The notes beneath the pieces are model-generated. The model had not been told where the DNA came from. It saw nothing but the letters and a program-made list of their open reading frames with translations, and searched no databases. A stretch of DNA of 64,000 nt from UBA3102 sp964413055. GTDB taxonomy: Bacteria > Bacillota > Desulfotomaculia > Desulfotomaculales > Pelotomaculaceae. Each line of letters begins with the position of its first letter. Positions within the stretch are counted from its first letter, which is position 1. This document shows positions 16,075 to 23,612 of this stretch, piece by piece. The position numbers were made by a program, and so were the translations under genes. The stretch covers positions 186,001-250,000 of the forward strand of contig CAYPRB010000002.1 in the NCBI GenBank assembly GCA_964413055.1, read 5' to 3'.

Positions 16075-16515
16075 TTGAAACTATATGTAAATATTGACGG
16101 GGGAAGCCGCGGCAATCCCGGTCCGGCTGCGGCGGCCATGGTTATCACCGGGGAAGCAGGGGAAGTGTTGGCCACCAAGAGTAAATTTCTGGGCCCCAGG
16201 CTAACTAGCAATTTTGCCGAGTGGAGTGCTTTGGAAGGCGCGGTGACGGCACTGGTTCATCTTGCCGGCCGGTACGGCGCCCTTGAAGCAGTGGTGCGGG
16301 CGGACAGTGAACTGGTTGTGCGCCAGTTCCACCGGCAGTATAAAATAAAGGAGCCAAAGTTAAAAAGTATCGCCGAGCGGGTATGGCAAACCCTGGCAGA
16401 GGTCCCGGGTCTGAAACTATCATTAAAACATGTTCCGAGAGAAGAAAACAAGTTGGCGGATGCTGCGGTAAACCAGGAACTTGACCGTAATAAGAATAAT
16501 GGTGGCCAACCATAA
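16075..16515 (+). CDS. Ribonuclease H I-like protein
   Basis: Degrades RNA in RNA-DNA hybrids. The 146-residue protein shows the RNase H fold: YVNIDGGSRGNPGPAAAA with the first catalytic Asp, NFAEWSALEGAV with the Glu, VVRADSELVVRQ with the second Asp, and LKHVPREENKLADAAVN with the last Asp. This is the short HI form without the basic hybrid-binding N-terminus. TTG start at 16075 with a weak GAGGTG upstream. Confidence 0.92.
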   Translation: MKLYVNIDGGSRGNPGPAAAAMVITGEAGEVLATKSKFLGPRLTSNFAEWSALEGAVTALVHLAGRYGALEAVVRADSELVVRQFHRQYKIKEPKLKSIAERVWQTLAEVPGLKLSLKHVPREENKLADAAVNQELDRNKNNGGQP

Positions 16516-16571
16516 AAAGAGCAGCGGTACGATGTCAAGCAGGTAACTAGAAATTTTTTAGGAGGTGTATT

Positions 16572-16982
16572 ATGGAAATATTTAAAAAAGTAGGTGAAGG
16601 TGCCAAAACCATTAGCGAAAGCGCCCGGAGTTTCGGTAAAAAGTCCAGTGATCTGGTCGGGGTAGCCAAACTGAAATATGAAGTGGCGAAACTGGAAAAA
16701 GAAGTGGATAATAATATTGCTGCCTTGGGGAAACTGGTTTTTTTACAGTATAAAGGCGAAAAAGGACTGGAAGAGGAAATTGGACGCCTGGTTAAAGTTA
16801 CCATGGAGCTTGAAGCGGAAGTTGGCGGTATTAACGAACAAATAGGAAAATTTTACCCTGGTCCGACCGTTTGTCCGCAATGTCAGACAGAATTGCCTGA
16901 TGATGCCAATTTCTGTTATAACTGCGGTAATAAATTGAGCCGGGATGATGAGACCCAAGAACGAGATAATGACCAAGGCTAA
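16572..16982 (+). CDS. Zinc-ribbon protein with coiled-coil N-terminus
   Basis: A protein of 136 residues. The first about 95 residues form charged helices, probably coiled coil (LKYEVAKLEKEVDNNIAALGK, VTMELEAEVGGINEQIG). The C-terminus is a CxxC...CxxC zinc ribbon (CPQCQTELPDDANFCYNCGNKL). ATG at 16572 with TTAGGAGGT upstream. Function is unknown; such proteins are common in spore-forming Firmicutes. A terminator follows. Confidence 0.8.
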   Translation: MEIFKKVGEGAKTISESARSFGKKSSDLVGVAKLKYEVAKLEKEVDNNIAALGKLVFLQYKGEKGLEEEIGRLVKVTMELEAEVGGINEQIGKFYPGPTVCPQCQTELPDDANFCYNCGNKLSRDDETQERDNDQG

Positions 16983-16991
16983 GATTAAGAC

Positions 16992-17014
16992 AAAACCCTG
17001 CGGGGTTTTTTTTT
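16992..17014 (+). terminator. Rho-independent terminator after the zinc-ribbon gene
   Basis: AAAACCC-TGC-GGGGTTTT with a T9 run, ten bases after the stop. Confidence 0.88.
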
Positions 17015-17143
17015 GCGCCTAAGAGATTTTACTAGATTTTGGATTATAGCCAAACAAAGGGGATGCTTGTATAATTGTACAAAAAGGTTAGTCAGAGGGA
17101 TAAAAGGAACAAATTATTTTTATGCAGCAGAGGAGGTTTAAAA

Positions 17144-17941
17144 TTGTTTTACCGGATATTTATTGGTTTTTGGTTTTTAATCTGTATTCTGACGGTACCT
17201 GTTGCGGCAAATGCTGGCGTACATACCGTCAAAACGGGAGAAAGTCTTTTTACGATCAGCCATAATTATGGCATTTCCCTTGGTGCCCTGATGGAAGCCA
17301 ACGGGTTTCGTGGTTCTCTGATTTATCCCGGTCAGCAGCTTTATATTCCAGCAAACAATACCGGTCACGATGCGGTTTATACCGTCCGGAACGGAGACAG
17401 CCTTTATTTTATCGGCCAGAGATTCGGTATAGACTACCGCAAAATCATGTCGGCAAACGGCTTGAATCAGACCCTGATTTATCCCGGTGCAGTCCTTTAC
17501 ATTCCGTCGTCAGGTTCCGGTGCGGAAGCGGAGCGCCTGTCCGGATATCAAACTAGTAGAGGTTATTTCGTGCGGCCTGCTTTGGCGGATGTTGACCTGC
17601 TTGCCAGGTTGATTACAGCCGAAGCCGATGCTGAGCCATATAGCGGCAAGGTTGCTGTGGGTGCGGTAGTTTTAAATCGCATTGCCAGTTCTGTTTTCCC
17701 GGATTCCATTCCGGAGGTAATATACCAGTACGGTAACGGAACCTACCAGTTTGAGCCGGTAATGAACGGCTGGATAAACCGGCCGGCTACCCCCGAATCC
17801 ATCCGGGCGGCAAAAGACGCTTTGAGCGGGTGGGATCCGACCGGAGGCGCGCTTTACTTCTTTGCTACCTATGTTAAAAACACTTGGTTGTGGTCCAGGC
17901 CTTTAAGTGGTATCATCGGAGACGTCGCGTTTACTTATTAG
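17144..17941 (+). CDS. Spore cortex-lytic/cell-wall hydrolase: two LysM plus SleB domain
   Basis: Exported hydrolase of 265 residues. The signal peptide (FYRIFIGFWFLICILTVPVAANA) is followed by two LysM modules (HTVKTGESLFTISHNYGI..., YTVRNGDSLYFIGQRFGI...) that bind peptidoglycan, then a Hydrolase_2/SleB domain (LITAEADAEPYSGKVAVGAVVLNR) with the expected catalytic Glu in TAEA. SleB-type enzymes cleave cortex muramic lactam at germination. The TTG at 17144 has a strong AGAGGAGGT; the frame is open to 17075 without a ribosome site. Confidence 0.92.
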   Translation: MFYRIFIGFWFLICILTVPVAANAGVHTVKTGESLFTISHNYGISLGALMEANGFRGSLIYPGQQLYIPANNTGHDAVYTVRNGDSLYFIGQRFGIDYRKIMSANGLNQTLIYPGAVLYIPSSGSGAEAERLSGYQTSRGYFVRPALADVDLLARLITAEADAEPYSGKVAVGAVVLNRIASSVFPDSIPEVIYQYGNGTYQFEPVMNGWINRPATPESIRAAKDALSGWDPTGGALYFFATYVKNTWLWSRPLSGIIGDVAFTY

Positions 17942-18038
17942 ATATTTAGTTATTTTGGGAAAAAGGAACTAAGGCAGGTTGTTAGAATATATTGTAGAAT
18001 ATATTAAAGTAAAAGATCTTTTTTGGTGGGAGGAATTT

Positions 18039-18635
18039 ATGCGCGTTGGTATCGATATAGACGGTGTTTTGGCAGACAGCCTGTCTTTATGGGTTAGGGA
18101 GTTAAATATCTATTTCAATAAAAATGTGCGGGTGGAAGATTTTCATTTGTATGATATCAGAAAAACTTATGATCTGGCAGTTGATGAAATTGATAGTTTC
18201 ATCGAGCTTAAGGGTAAAGATTTAATGACCAGGTCGCTGCCGTTCCCAGGAGCATCCTATTATCTCGACAAGATTAAAAAACATCATGATATTTATATCA
18301 TTACGGCCCGGAACGGGTGTTACCGGGATGATACCGAGCGGTGGCTAAAAAAACACGGTTTTTCTTACGATAGGTTGTATCTTCTGGGAAGCCACGAGAA
18401 GCAAGAAATTTGCGTGGAGAAAAAACTGCACGTGATGGTGGAAGACACTCTGGAGATCGGGGAAAAAATAAGTTCGGCAGGTATTCCGGTGCTGCTGATG
18501 GATGCGCCTTACAACCGTGGTTCCCTGCCGGACCTGATTTACCGCAAGCGTTCGTGGGAAGAAATCTATGGGGTTATTATGAAATCTGGCAGGATAATGT
18601 TTTCGGAGCAAGGCCTGCTCCTTGACACAGTTTAA
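18039..18635 (+). CDS. HAD-superfamily 5'-nucleotidase-like phosphatase
   Basis: Putative nucleotidase (NT5C/YqfW-like HAD family) of 198 residues. HAD motif I is GIDIDGVLADS, with two catalytic Asp. Motif II is YIITARN, and the C-terminal VEDTLEIGEKI is motif IV-like. ATG at 18039 with GGTGGGAGGA; the longer frame is not supported. It lies 91 bp before a PyrE-like gene, a hint of a role in nucleotide turnover, but the substrate is not known. Confidence 0.8.
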   Translation: MRVGIDIDGVLADSLSLWVRELNIYFNKNVRVEDFHLYDIRKTYDLAVDEIDSFIELKGKDLMTRSLPFPGASYYLDKIKKHHDIYIITARNGCYRDDTERWLKKHGFSYDRLYLLGSHEKQEICVEKKLHVMVEDTLEIGEKISSAGIPVLLMDAPYNRGSLPDLIYRKRSWEEIYGVIMKSGRIMFSEQGLLLDTV

Positions 18636-18681
18636 ACCAGAGGGTAAAATTAAATTAATTTTATTGCTATTGGGGAGGAAA

Positions 18682-18720
18682 GCCGCCTGTGGTTTTTGGT
18701 TTTGGTATATTTCAGGCGGC
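18682..18720 (+). promoter_or_regulatory. Hairpin spanning the ribosome-binding region of the PyrE-like gene
   Basis: GCCGCCTG (18682-18689) and CAGGCGGC (18713-18720) form a perfect eight-bp GC stem ending seven bases before the ATG at 18727. The right arm includes the only purine-rich stretch (AGGCGGC) that could serve as ribosome site, so folding would hide it. Confidence 0.5.
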
Positions 18721-18726
18721 GTATTT

Positions 18727-19305
18727 ATGGTTAAAATAAATAACTTTAATCAGGATGATTACCAAAAGGATTGGAATGCTTTACGCGCGTATGTATCTGA
18801 ACGTGCCTTCGAATTTGGTGATTTTACGCTAACTTCCGGTAAAAAAAGTAATTATTATTTTGACGGAAAACAGGTTACTTTAAGTCCGGAGGGTGCTTAT
18901 CGCCTGGGCAGGATTCTTTGTTATAAAATAAAAAATCTCGGGATAGATGCCGTGGGTGGTATTACCATCGGCGCCGATCCGATTGCCGGTGCGTTGGCGG
19001 TGGTGTCTTTTGTCGAGGGGATGCCGCGATTAAAATTGTTTATCGTACGTAAAACTCCTAAAAAACACGGTAAGTTTAAATTGATCGAAGGACCGGCCTT
19101 GAAAACGGGTGACCGCGTGGTTGTAGTGGACGACGTAATTACAACGGGCGGCTCGATTATCGAAGCAATTAAAGCGGTAAGGCATGCCGGTTGCGAGGTG
19201 GTAAAAACAGTTGCCCTGGTAGACAGGTGCGAAGGAGGAACGGAAAATATTAAGTCGTTAGGGGTTGAGGTGGATCCTGTGTTCACTATAAATGACTTTT
19301 TATAA
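18727..19305 (+). CDS. pyrE: Orotate phosphoribosyltransferase-like protein
   Basis: Type I phosphoribosyltransferase of 192 residues; expected to join orotate and PRPP to give OMP. It shows the OPRT-typical FTLTSGKKSNYYFDGKQ, the GGITIGADPIAGA segment and the PRPP loop VVVVDDVITTGGS. The ATG at 18727 is preferred; the frame opens with a TTG at 18622 that overlaps the upstream gene. It is not in a pyr operon here, so a salvage or related phosphoribosyltransferase role is possible. Confidence 0.85.
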   Translation: MVKINNFNQDDYQKDWNALRAYVSERAFEFGDFTLTSGKKSNYYFDGKQVTLSPEGAYRLGRILCYKIKNLGIDAVGGITIGADPIAGALAVVSFVEGMPRLKLFIVRKTPKKHGKFKLIEGPALKTGDRVVVVDDVITTGGSIIEAIKAVRHAGCEVVKTVALVDRCEGGTENIKSLGVEVDPVFTINDFL

Positions 19306-19335
19306 GAACCTTAATTTGAATTTGGGGGTGTTCAT

Positions 19336-19779
19336 ATGGGTAAAATTCTTTCGATTAACGTAGGCGCACAAAAAGGTATTAAAAAAACAAGTATTGAAGA
19401 GGTTAATGTGTTGGAGAACTGGGGGTTGGAGGGAGACGCCCACGGTGGGGACTGGGACCGGCAGGTCAGTATTTTCCCGGTTGAAGCGATGACGAAAGTT
19501 CCGGAGCATAAATTGCAGGAAGTTGAAAACGGCGATTACACCGAAAATTTTACTGTTTCAGGGGTTCCCCTGGATGATTTGACTGTCGGGACGAGGGTCA
19601 GGCTCGGCGAGGCAGAGGTAGATATATTACATATAGGCAAAAAGGAATTCAAAGAACATGGGAGACCGTATATTGTCAGCAGGGAAGGCAGGTTCGGCCG
19701 GGTCATCAAAGGCGGGAGAGTTAAAGCAGGAGATGAAATAAAGATTATCAGTGGAGATAAACAGACCTCGCTGCAATGA
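19336..19779 (+). CDS. MOSC-domain protein
   Basis: Small stand-alone MOSC protein (147 aa), a family linked to molybdenum cofactor sulfur chemistry. It shows GLEGDAHGGDWDRQVSI, the beta-barrel ENFTVSGV and the C-terminal SREGRFGRVIKGG. The region that in many MOSC proteins carries conserved cysteines reads HIGKKEFKEHGRPYIVSREG, with no Cys, so sulfur carriage by a thiol there looks unlikely. ATG at 19336 with GGGGGTG upstream. It is consistent with the moaC/mog/aor content of the window but lies apart from them. Confidence 0.85.
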   Translation: MGKILSINVGAQKGIKKTSIEEVNVLENWGLEGDAHGGDWDRQVSIFPVEAMTKVPEHKLQEVENGDYTENFTVSGVPLDDLTVGTRVRLGEAEVDILHIGKKEFKEHGRPYIVSREGRFGRVIKGGRVKAGDEIKIISGDKQTSLQ

Positions 19780-19791
19780 GGCCTGTTTATC
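19756..19791. terminator. Bidirectional terminator-like hairpin at a convergent junction
   Basis: GATAAACAGACCTC (19756-19769) pairs with GAGGCCTGTTTATC (19778-19791), 14 positions with one mismatch. It overlaps the last codons of the MOSC gene and lies 10 bp from the end of the convergent gene at 19802. Confidence 0.75.
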
Positions 19792-19801
19792 AGGGCGGGG
19801 G

Positions 19802-20146
19802 TTATCTTTTATCCCTTTGGAATAACCTCAGCCACCACGGTTGCTGTCGGGTTTTACGCTGCATTACCATTTGTGATTGGATTCTTCGGATAGACTGCAT
19901 GATTTCCTTATCTCTTTTCTTAATTTTTTTTTCTAAGAGAGATATCCGCCGGTCAACGGTATTTTCAACCATTTTCTGCGTGAGATTGAAAAGCACCTTG
20001 GCTTTGTAAAGATCAATAGTAGGAACAAGGGCGTTTGATTCAGGCGCTTCCGGTTCCGGTGCAGATTTAAGGACGGTATGGTTTTCCGTACTGTTTACCT
20101 CCGAATTTTTAGTATCCGGTTTGTTAATGTGAACTAAGTTTCTCAT
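19802..20146 (-). CDS. Uncharacterised coiled-coil protein (114 aa)
   Basis: I do not recognise this family. The N-terminal half is Glu/Pro/Asn-rich and probably disordered. The C-terminal half is a charged helix (VENTVDRRISLLEKKIKKRDKEIMQSIRRIQSQ) ending in a basic aromatic tail (QPWWLRLFQRDKR) that could touch membrane or DNA. ATG at 20146 with GGGAGGT upstream. It is convergent with the MOSC gene. Confidence 0.65.
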   Translation of the reverse strand: MRNLVHINKPDTKNSEVNSTENHTVLKSAPEPEAPESNALVPTIDLYKAKVLFNLTQKMVENTVDRRISLLEKKIKKRDKEIMQSIRRIQSQMVMQRKTRQQPWWLRLFQRDKR

Positions 20147-20426
20147 GATTATACCTCCCGTTAGGTATGCGTATTTAGTTGTTATCCTTATTCTACATAT
20201 ATATGTAAATTCCTTCCAATGTAACAGGACTTTTATTCCGTTAAATGAGCTGATTGATACCGCCAAAGTTCGCTTCAATTTATCGATAAATTTACCAGAT
20301 TGCTAGTAAACTCGAATGTTTCTTAATCTTAATAAATGGTCAAACCTGGACTTGAAAGGCAATTACATGATAAAATTTTATAAATAAGGTATATTATAGA
20401 ATAAAAACTGGCGGGGGTGAAAAAAT

Positions 20427-20981
20427 ATGGAAGCGTTTGAATGTATTGTTACCAGGCGTAGTATTAGGAGTTTTACTGAACAGCCGGTGTCTGAAGAGAC
20501 TATCAAAAAGCTTTTGGAAGCCGTGCGTTGGGCCCCGTCTTGGGCCAATACGCAGTGTTGGGAAGTCGTGGTTTTAAAGGAAAGAGAAAACAAGGAAAAG
20601 CTTGCAGGGATGGTATCCAAGAATAATCCTGCCATTAAAGGGATCAAGCAGGCACCGGCAGTGTTCGTGGTCTGCTGTAAAAAGGGTGTATCCGGATTCA
20701 AAAGCGGTGCTGCGGTTACTGTCAGGGGCGACTGGTATATGTTTGACGCGGGAATTGCCTGTCAGAACCTGTGTCTTGCCGCGCATGCTCTGGGATTGGG
20801 TACGGTTCACGTGGGCAGTTTTGCGCATGAGGCAGTCGATGAATTTCTGGGGCTGCCCGGTGACGTCAAAAGTGTGGAGATTATACCCGTGGGATACCCT
20901 GCCAGGGAAGGGAAAGCTCCTCCCCGGAAAGAGTTGGGCGAATTTTGCCATTTAGAAAGGTATGGAGACACATATTTCTAA
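20427..20981 (+). CDS. Nitroreductase-family FMN protein
   Basis: FMN-dependent nitroreductase-like oxidoreductase of 184 residues, probably a homodimer. It opens with the classical RRSIRSFTEQPVSEETIKKLLEAVRWAPSWANTQ flavin site, has a DAGIACQNLCLAAHALGLGTVHVG dimer/flavin segment, and ends with VGYPAREGKAPPRK. ATG at 20427 with GGCGGGGG upstream. The physiological substrate is unknown. Confidence 0.9.
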   Translation: MEAFECIVTRRSIRSFTEQPVSEETIKKLLEAVRWAPSWANTQCWEVVVLKERENKEKLAGMVSKNNPAIKGIKQAPAVFVVCCKKGVSGFKSGAAVTVRGDWYMFDAGIACQNLCLAAHALGLGTVHVGSFAHEAVDEFLGLPGDVKSVEIIPVGYPAREGKAPPRKELGEFCHLERYGDTYF

Positions 20982-21007
20982 CCTGGTTTTCTGATAAAGG
21001 AGAAGCT

Positions 21008-21069
21008 AAGGCAGGGCTTATACCGGCATGAATGCCACCCGGTTGCGCCCTGCTTTTTAGCCGGTATAA
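21008..21069 (+). promoter_or_regulatory. Overlapping stems (terminator and alternative hairpin) upstream of mgtE
   Basis: GCAGGGC (21011-21017) pairs with GCCCTGC (21047-21053) ahead of T5, a terminator. TTATACCGGC (21018-21027), inside its loop, pairs exactly with GCCGGTATAA (21060-21069) beyond it. The two stems cross, so they are either a pseudoknot or mutually exclusive, the geometry of an attenuator. It may simply end the nitroreductase transcript, but it lies only 66 bp before mgtE. Confidence 0.6.
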
Positions 21070-21134
21070 AGCAAAGTTTTGTCGGCCAGGGCAATCGACT
21101 ACCAAGCCAGTATTGTACTGAAAGCAGGGGGAAA

Positions 21135-22466
21135 ATGGATTTTATCAAAATGCAAGAATTAATCCAGAATAAAAAATATTCTAGTCTTAAGAAAGAGTTG
21201 CTCAAGGAGCAAATTGCCGATATTGCCGAGTTTATTGATGAATTAGACGCTAAAACTGCTCACTTGGTATTTAGGCTTCTTCCCAAGGAAGTTGCTGTCG
21301 ATGTTTTTGCTTACTTATCACCGGAAAGCCGGTCTGTATTGTCAATGCTGGTAAATGAACAAGAGCTGTATGATATTTTGAAAGATCTTTACTTTGACGA
21401 TAAAATCGATTTTTTGGAAGAAATGCCTGCCAATGTAGTAAAACGTATTCTTCGAAATTCCTCGGATACAGAAAGATCACTTATTAACCAATTTCTTAAT
21501 TATCCTGAAAATTCTGCCGGCAGTATAATGACTATTGAATATGTAGATCTCAAGAAAGAAATGCTGGTTCGCGAGGCTCTGGATAGAGTCAGGAGAACTG
21601 CTCCCGATAAAGAAACCATCTATATCTGTTATGTGACCGATGCTAACCGTTATCTGGAGGGTACCATTTCCCTAAGAGAACTGGTTATTGCCTCTCCCGA
21701 ACTAAAGATTGAAGAAATTATGCGCCGGGAGATTGTTTCTGTTACCACCTTGGATGACAATGAATATGTTGCCAGATTAATTAGTAAATATGATATTTCA
21801 GCTATTCCTGTAACAGATAATGAAAAACGCTTAGTAGGTATTATTACTGTAGATGATATTGTGGACGTTATTGAAGAAATAAATACCGAAGATTTTCATA
21901 AAATGGCTACTGTGGGCAAGATAGATATAAGTCTACTTGATGCAAGCCCACTTTTTTTAATAAAAAAACGCCTTCCCTGGCTAATGGTATTAGTATTTGT
22001 GAATATCCTCTCCGGAGCGGGCATCGCTCATTTTGAAGAAACCATCCAAGCAGTAATCGCACTGGTATTTTTCATGCCCTTGTTAATAGCTAGTGCCGGT
22101 AATGCAGGTTCCCAATCTGCTACGCTGATGATCCGGTCACTGGCAGTTGGCGATGTCAAAATGGAAGATTGGTTTAAACTGCTTCAAAAAGAAATCGTTG
22201 TTGCTGTTCTTCTGGGTCTAATCATGGGATTTGCCGTGTCCATTATAGGGGTTTTCAGAGGCGGCTTTGCTGTAGCCGTAGTGGTTGCTTTATCCATGAT
22301 AACAGTGGTAATAACCGGTTGTACGGTTGGCATGTCGCTGCCTTTTTTGCTTAGTAAATTAAAAATGGATCCCGCTACTGCAAGCGGGCCCCTGGTCACC
22401 TCTATCGCTGACATAACGGGAATTTTAATTTACTTCTCCATTGCAACCTGGTATTTAGGTTTGTAG
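21135..22466 (+). CDS. mgtE: Magnesium transporter MgtE
   Basis: Mg2+ channel/transporter of 443 residues. An N-terminal helical superhelix domain (about residues 1-130) is followed by two CBS domains (about 130-255, with the IPVTDNEKRLVGIITVDDIVDVI segment), a plug helix and five C-terminal membrane helices with the pore segment ASAGNAGSQSATLMIRSLAVGD. Full length for the family. ATG at 21135 with AGGGGGA upstream. No canonical M-box riboswitch precedes it, though overlapping stems do. Confidence 0.96.
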   Translation: MDFIKMQELIQNKKYSSLKKELLKEQIADIAEFIDELDAKTAHLVFRLLPKEVAVDVFAYLSPESRSVLSMLVNEQELYDILKDLYFDDKIDFLEEMPANVVKRILRNSSDTERSLINQFLNYPENSAGSIMTIEYVDLKKEMLVREALDRVRRTAPDKETIYICYVTDANRYLEGTISLRELVIASPELKIEEIMRREIVSVTTLDDNEYVARLISKYDISAIPVTDNEKRLVGIITVDDIVDVIEEINTEDFHKMATVGKIDISLLDASPLFLIKKRLPWLMVLVFVNILSGAGIAHFEETIQAVIALVFFMPLLIASAGNAGSQSATLMIRSLAVGDVKMEDWFKLLQKEIVVAVLLGLIMGFAVSIIGVFRGGFAVAVVVALSMITVVITGCTVGMSLPFLLSKLKMDPATASGPLVTSIADITGILIYFSIATWYLGL

Positions 22467-22484
22467 CATTATTTTTAGAGCTCC

Positions 22485-22727
22485 ATTGTTCCCCAAAAAC
22501 GTGACAAAAGAACCGCCCCCAGGTCACGCCCCCGATATTTTGTAGTCCTAGTAAAGCGAATAAGAAATTTAGAAAAAGAAATCATCACCATGACCAGGCA
22601 GGTCGTTGAAAAAAGCATAATGGAAAGGTTGAAACCAATAATCGATATGATAGCAGCTACCTCATATGTCCGAAGCACTGAAACGTCCTTTGAATACGAT
22701 TTCGATAACTCCTCGTTATTACCCTAA
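22485..22727 (+). CDS. Possible small gene or gene remnant lacking a standard start
   Basis: An open frame from just after a stop to a TAA at 22727 encodes a basic N-terminus (PQKRDKRTAPRSRPRYF) and an amphipathic helix (VKRIRNLEKEIITMTRQVVEKSIMERLKPI) that looks protein-like. Its only ATG is internal at 22590; the full frame would need the ATT at 22485. It may be a 5'-truncated remnant, a gene with a rare start, or chance. The opposite strand also has a 67-codon frame, which I judge less likely. Confidence 0.3.
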   Translation: MVPQKRDKRTAPRSRPRYFVVLVKRIRNLEKEIITMTRQVVEKSIMERLKPIIDMIAATSYVRSTETSFEYDFDNSSLLP

Positions 22728-22782
22728 AAGCAGGAATTATTGGCCAACCGGATAACTGTAAGTAAAAAACCGAGGTGATAAT

Positions 22783-23088
22783 GTGGATAATTGGTTAAGG
22801 TGCCCAAGGTGCAATTCCAAACGGGTGCGAAAAGTAAACAAAAAGGCGTATGTTGTAGTAATGTTTGGCAGTGCTGGTTGCTTAATTTTAGTAGGATTAT
22901 TTTTCCCTCCTGCGTGGATCGGAGTGCCTATATTGCTTATCCTGTCAGTTTTAATGCTGTTTGGTAGGGATGCATTGCAATGTCAAGACTGTAACTATTC
23001 GTGGGCGGTTAATAAGTCAACAGATAATACTAAATCAATTGCTCAAAATACCAGTGAATCAAAAGATAAAAGGGAAAGTAAAAATTAA
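22783..23088 (+). CDS. Zinc-ribbon membrane protein (101 aa)
   Basis: An N-terminal CPRCNS and a later CQDCNY give a split zinc ribbon flanking two hydrophobic helices (VVVMFGSAGCLILVGLFF, IGVPILLILSVLMLF). The tail is Ser/Lys/Asn-rich and soluble. GTG at 22783 with CCGAGGTG upstream. No function is known for this type. Confidence 0.65.
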   Translation: MDNWLRCPRCNSKRVRKVNKKAYVVVMFGSAGCLILVGLFFPPAWIGVPILLILSVLMLFGRDALQCQDCNYSWAVNKSTDNTKSIAQNTSESKDKRESKN

Positions 23089-23233
23089 CCGGCGTGATTT
23101 GCTCTGGCATTGTTGGTCAGGGTTTTTCACATGCCGCAGAACTTTTATTGATTTATACCGGCTTGTATTTGCATGTTGTAAACACATTTTAGGTCATTTT
23201 TGGACTGATATTTTAGGGATATTCAGGGCATAG

Positions 23234-23268
23234 AAAAAACCCTGCGGACTTCGATGTCTACAGGGTTT
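23234..23268 (-). terminator. Terminator of tRNA-Val (minus strand)
   Basis: AAACCCTG and CAGGGTTT (23237-23244 and 23261-23268) pair. On the minus strand the stem is followed by a T-run and lies 15 bases after the tRNA end. Confidence 0.85.
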
Positions 23269-23282
23269 CTCGTTGATTTTAC

Positions 23283-23357
23283 TGGTGGGGATGACTGGTT
23301 TCGAACCAGTGGCCTCTTGAATGTGAGTCAAGCGCTCTCCCGCTGAGCTACACCCCC
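23283..23357 (-). tRNA. tRNA-Val (anticodon CAC)
   Basis: On the reverse strand: acceptor GGGGGTG/CATCCCC, D arm GCTC...GAGC, anticodon stem CTTGA/TCAAG enclosing CTCACAT (anticodon CAC, codon GTG), T arm ACTGG-TTCGAAA-CCAGT, and an encoded CCA. All arms are intact. Confidence 0.98.
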
Positions 23358-23612
23358 GCGTTATTTTTGGGTGCTTTCAGGAACAAACGTAATTAATTTT
23401 AACATATAGAAACCCGAAAGACAAGAGGTGCGGTTTTGAGATCAAAAGGTTAGAGAGAACCAACCAAGCTTAGGAACTTTAAAATATTTTTGATTAGCAG
23501 TAAGGAATGAATGCTATCAGAAGATAAATAAAATCAAGCAGGCAGGAATTTGTAAGACGGTGTAGAAATATATGCTTTATGCCAGAAGATATCGTTTAAG
23601 GAGTATTATCTG

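Noticed and set aside
21000..21134. M-box riboswitch before mgtE
   Set aside because: The leader is too short and lacks the conserved M-box blocks.
22475..22678. 67-codon reverse-strand hydrophobic frame after mgtE
   Set aside because: No ribosome site or recognisable family; the plus-strand frame in the same place has more protein-like composition.
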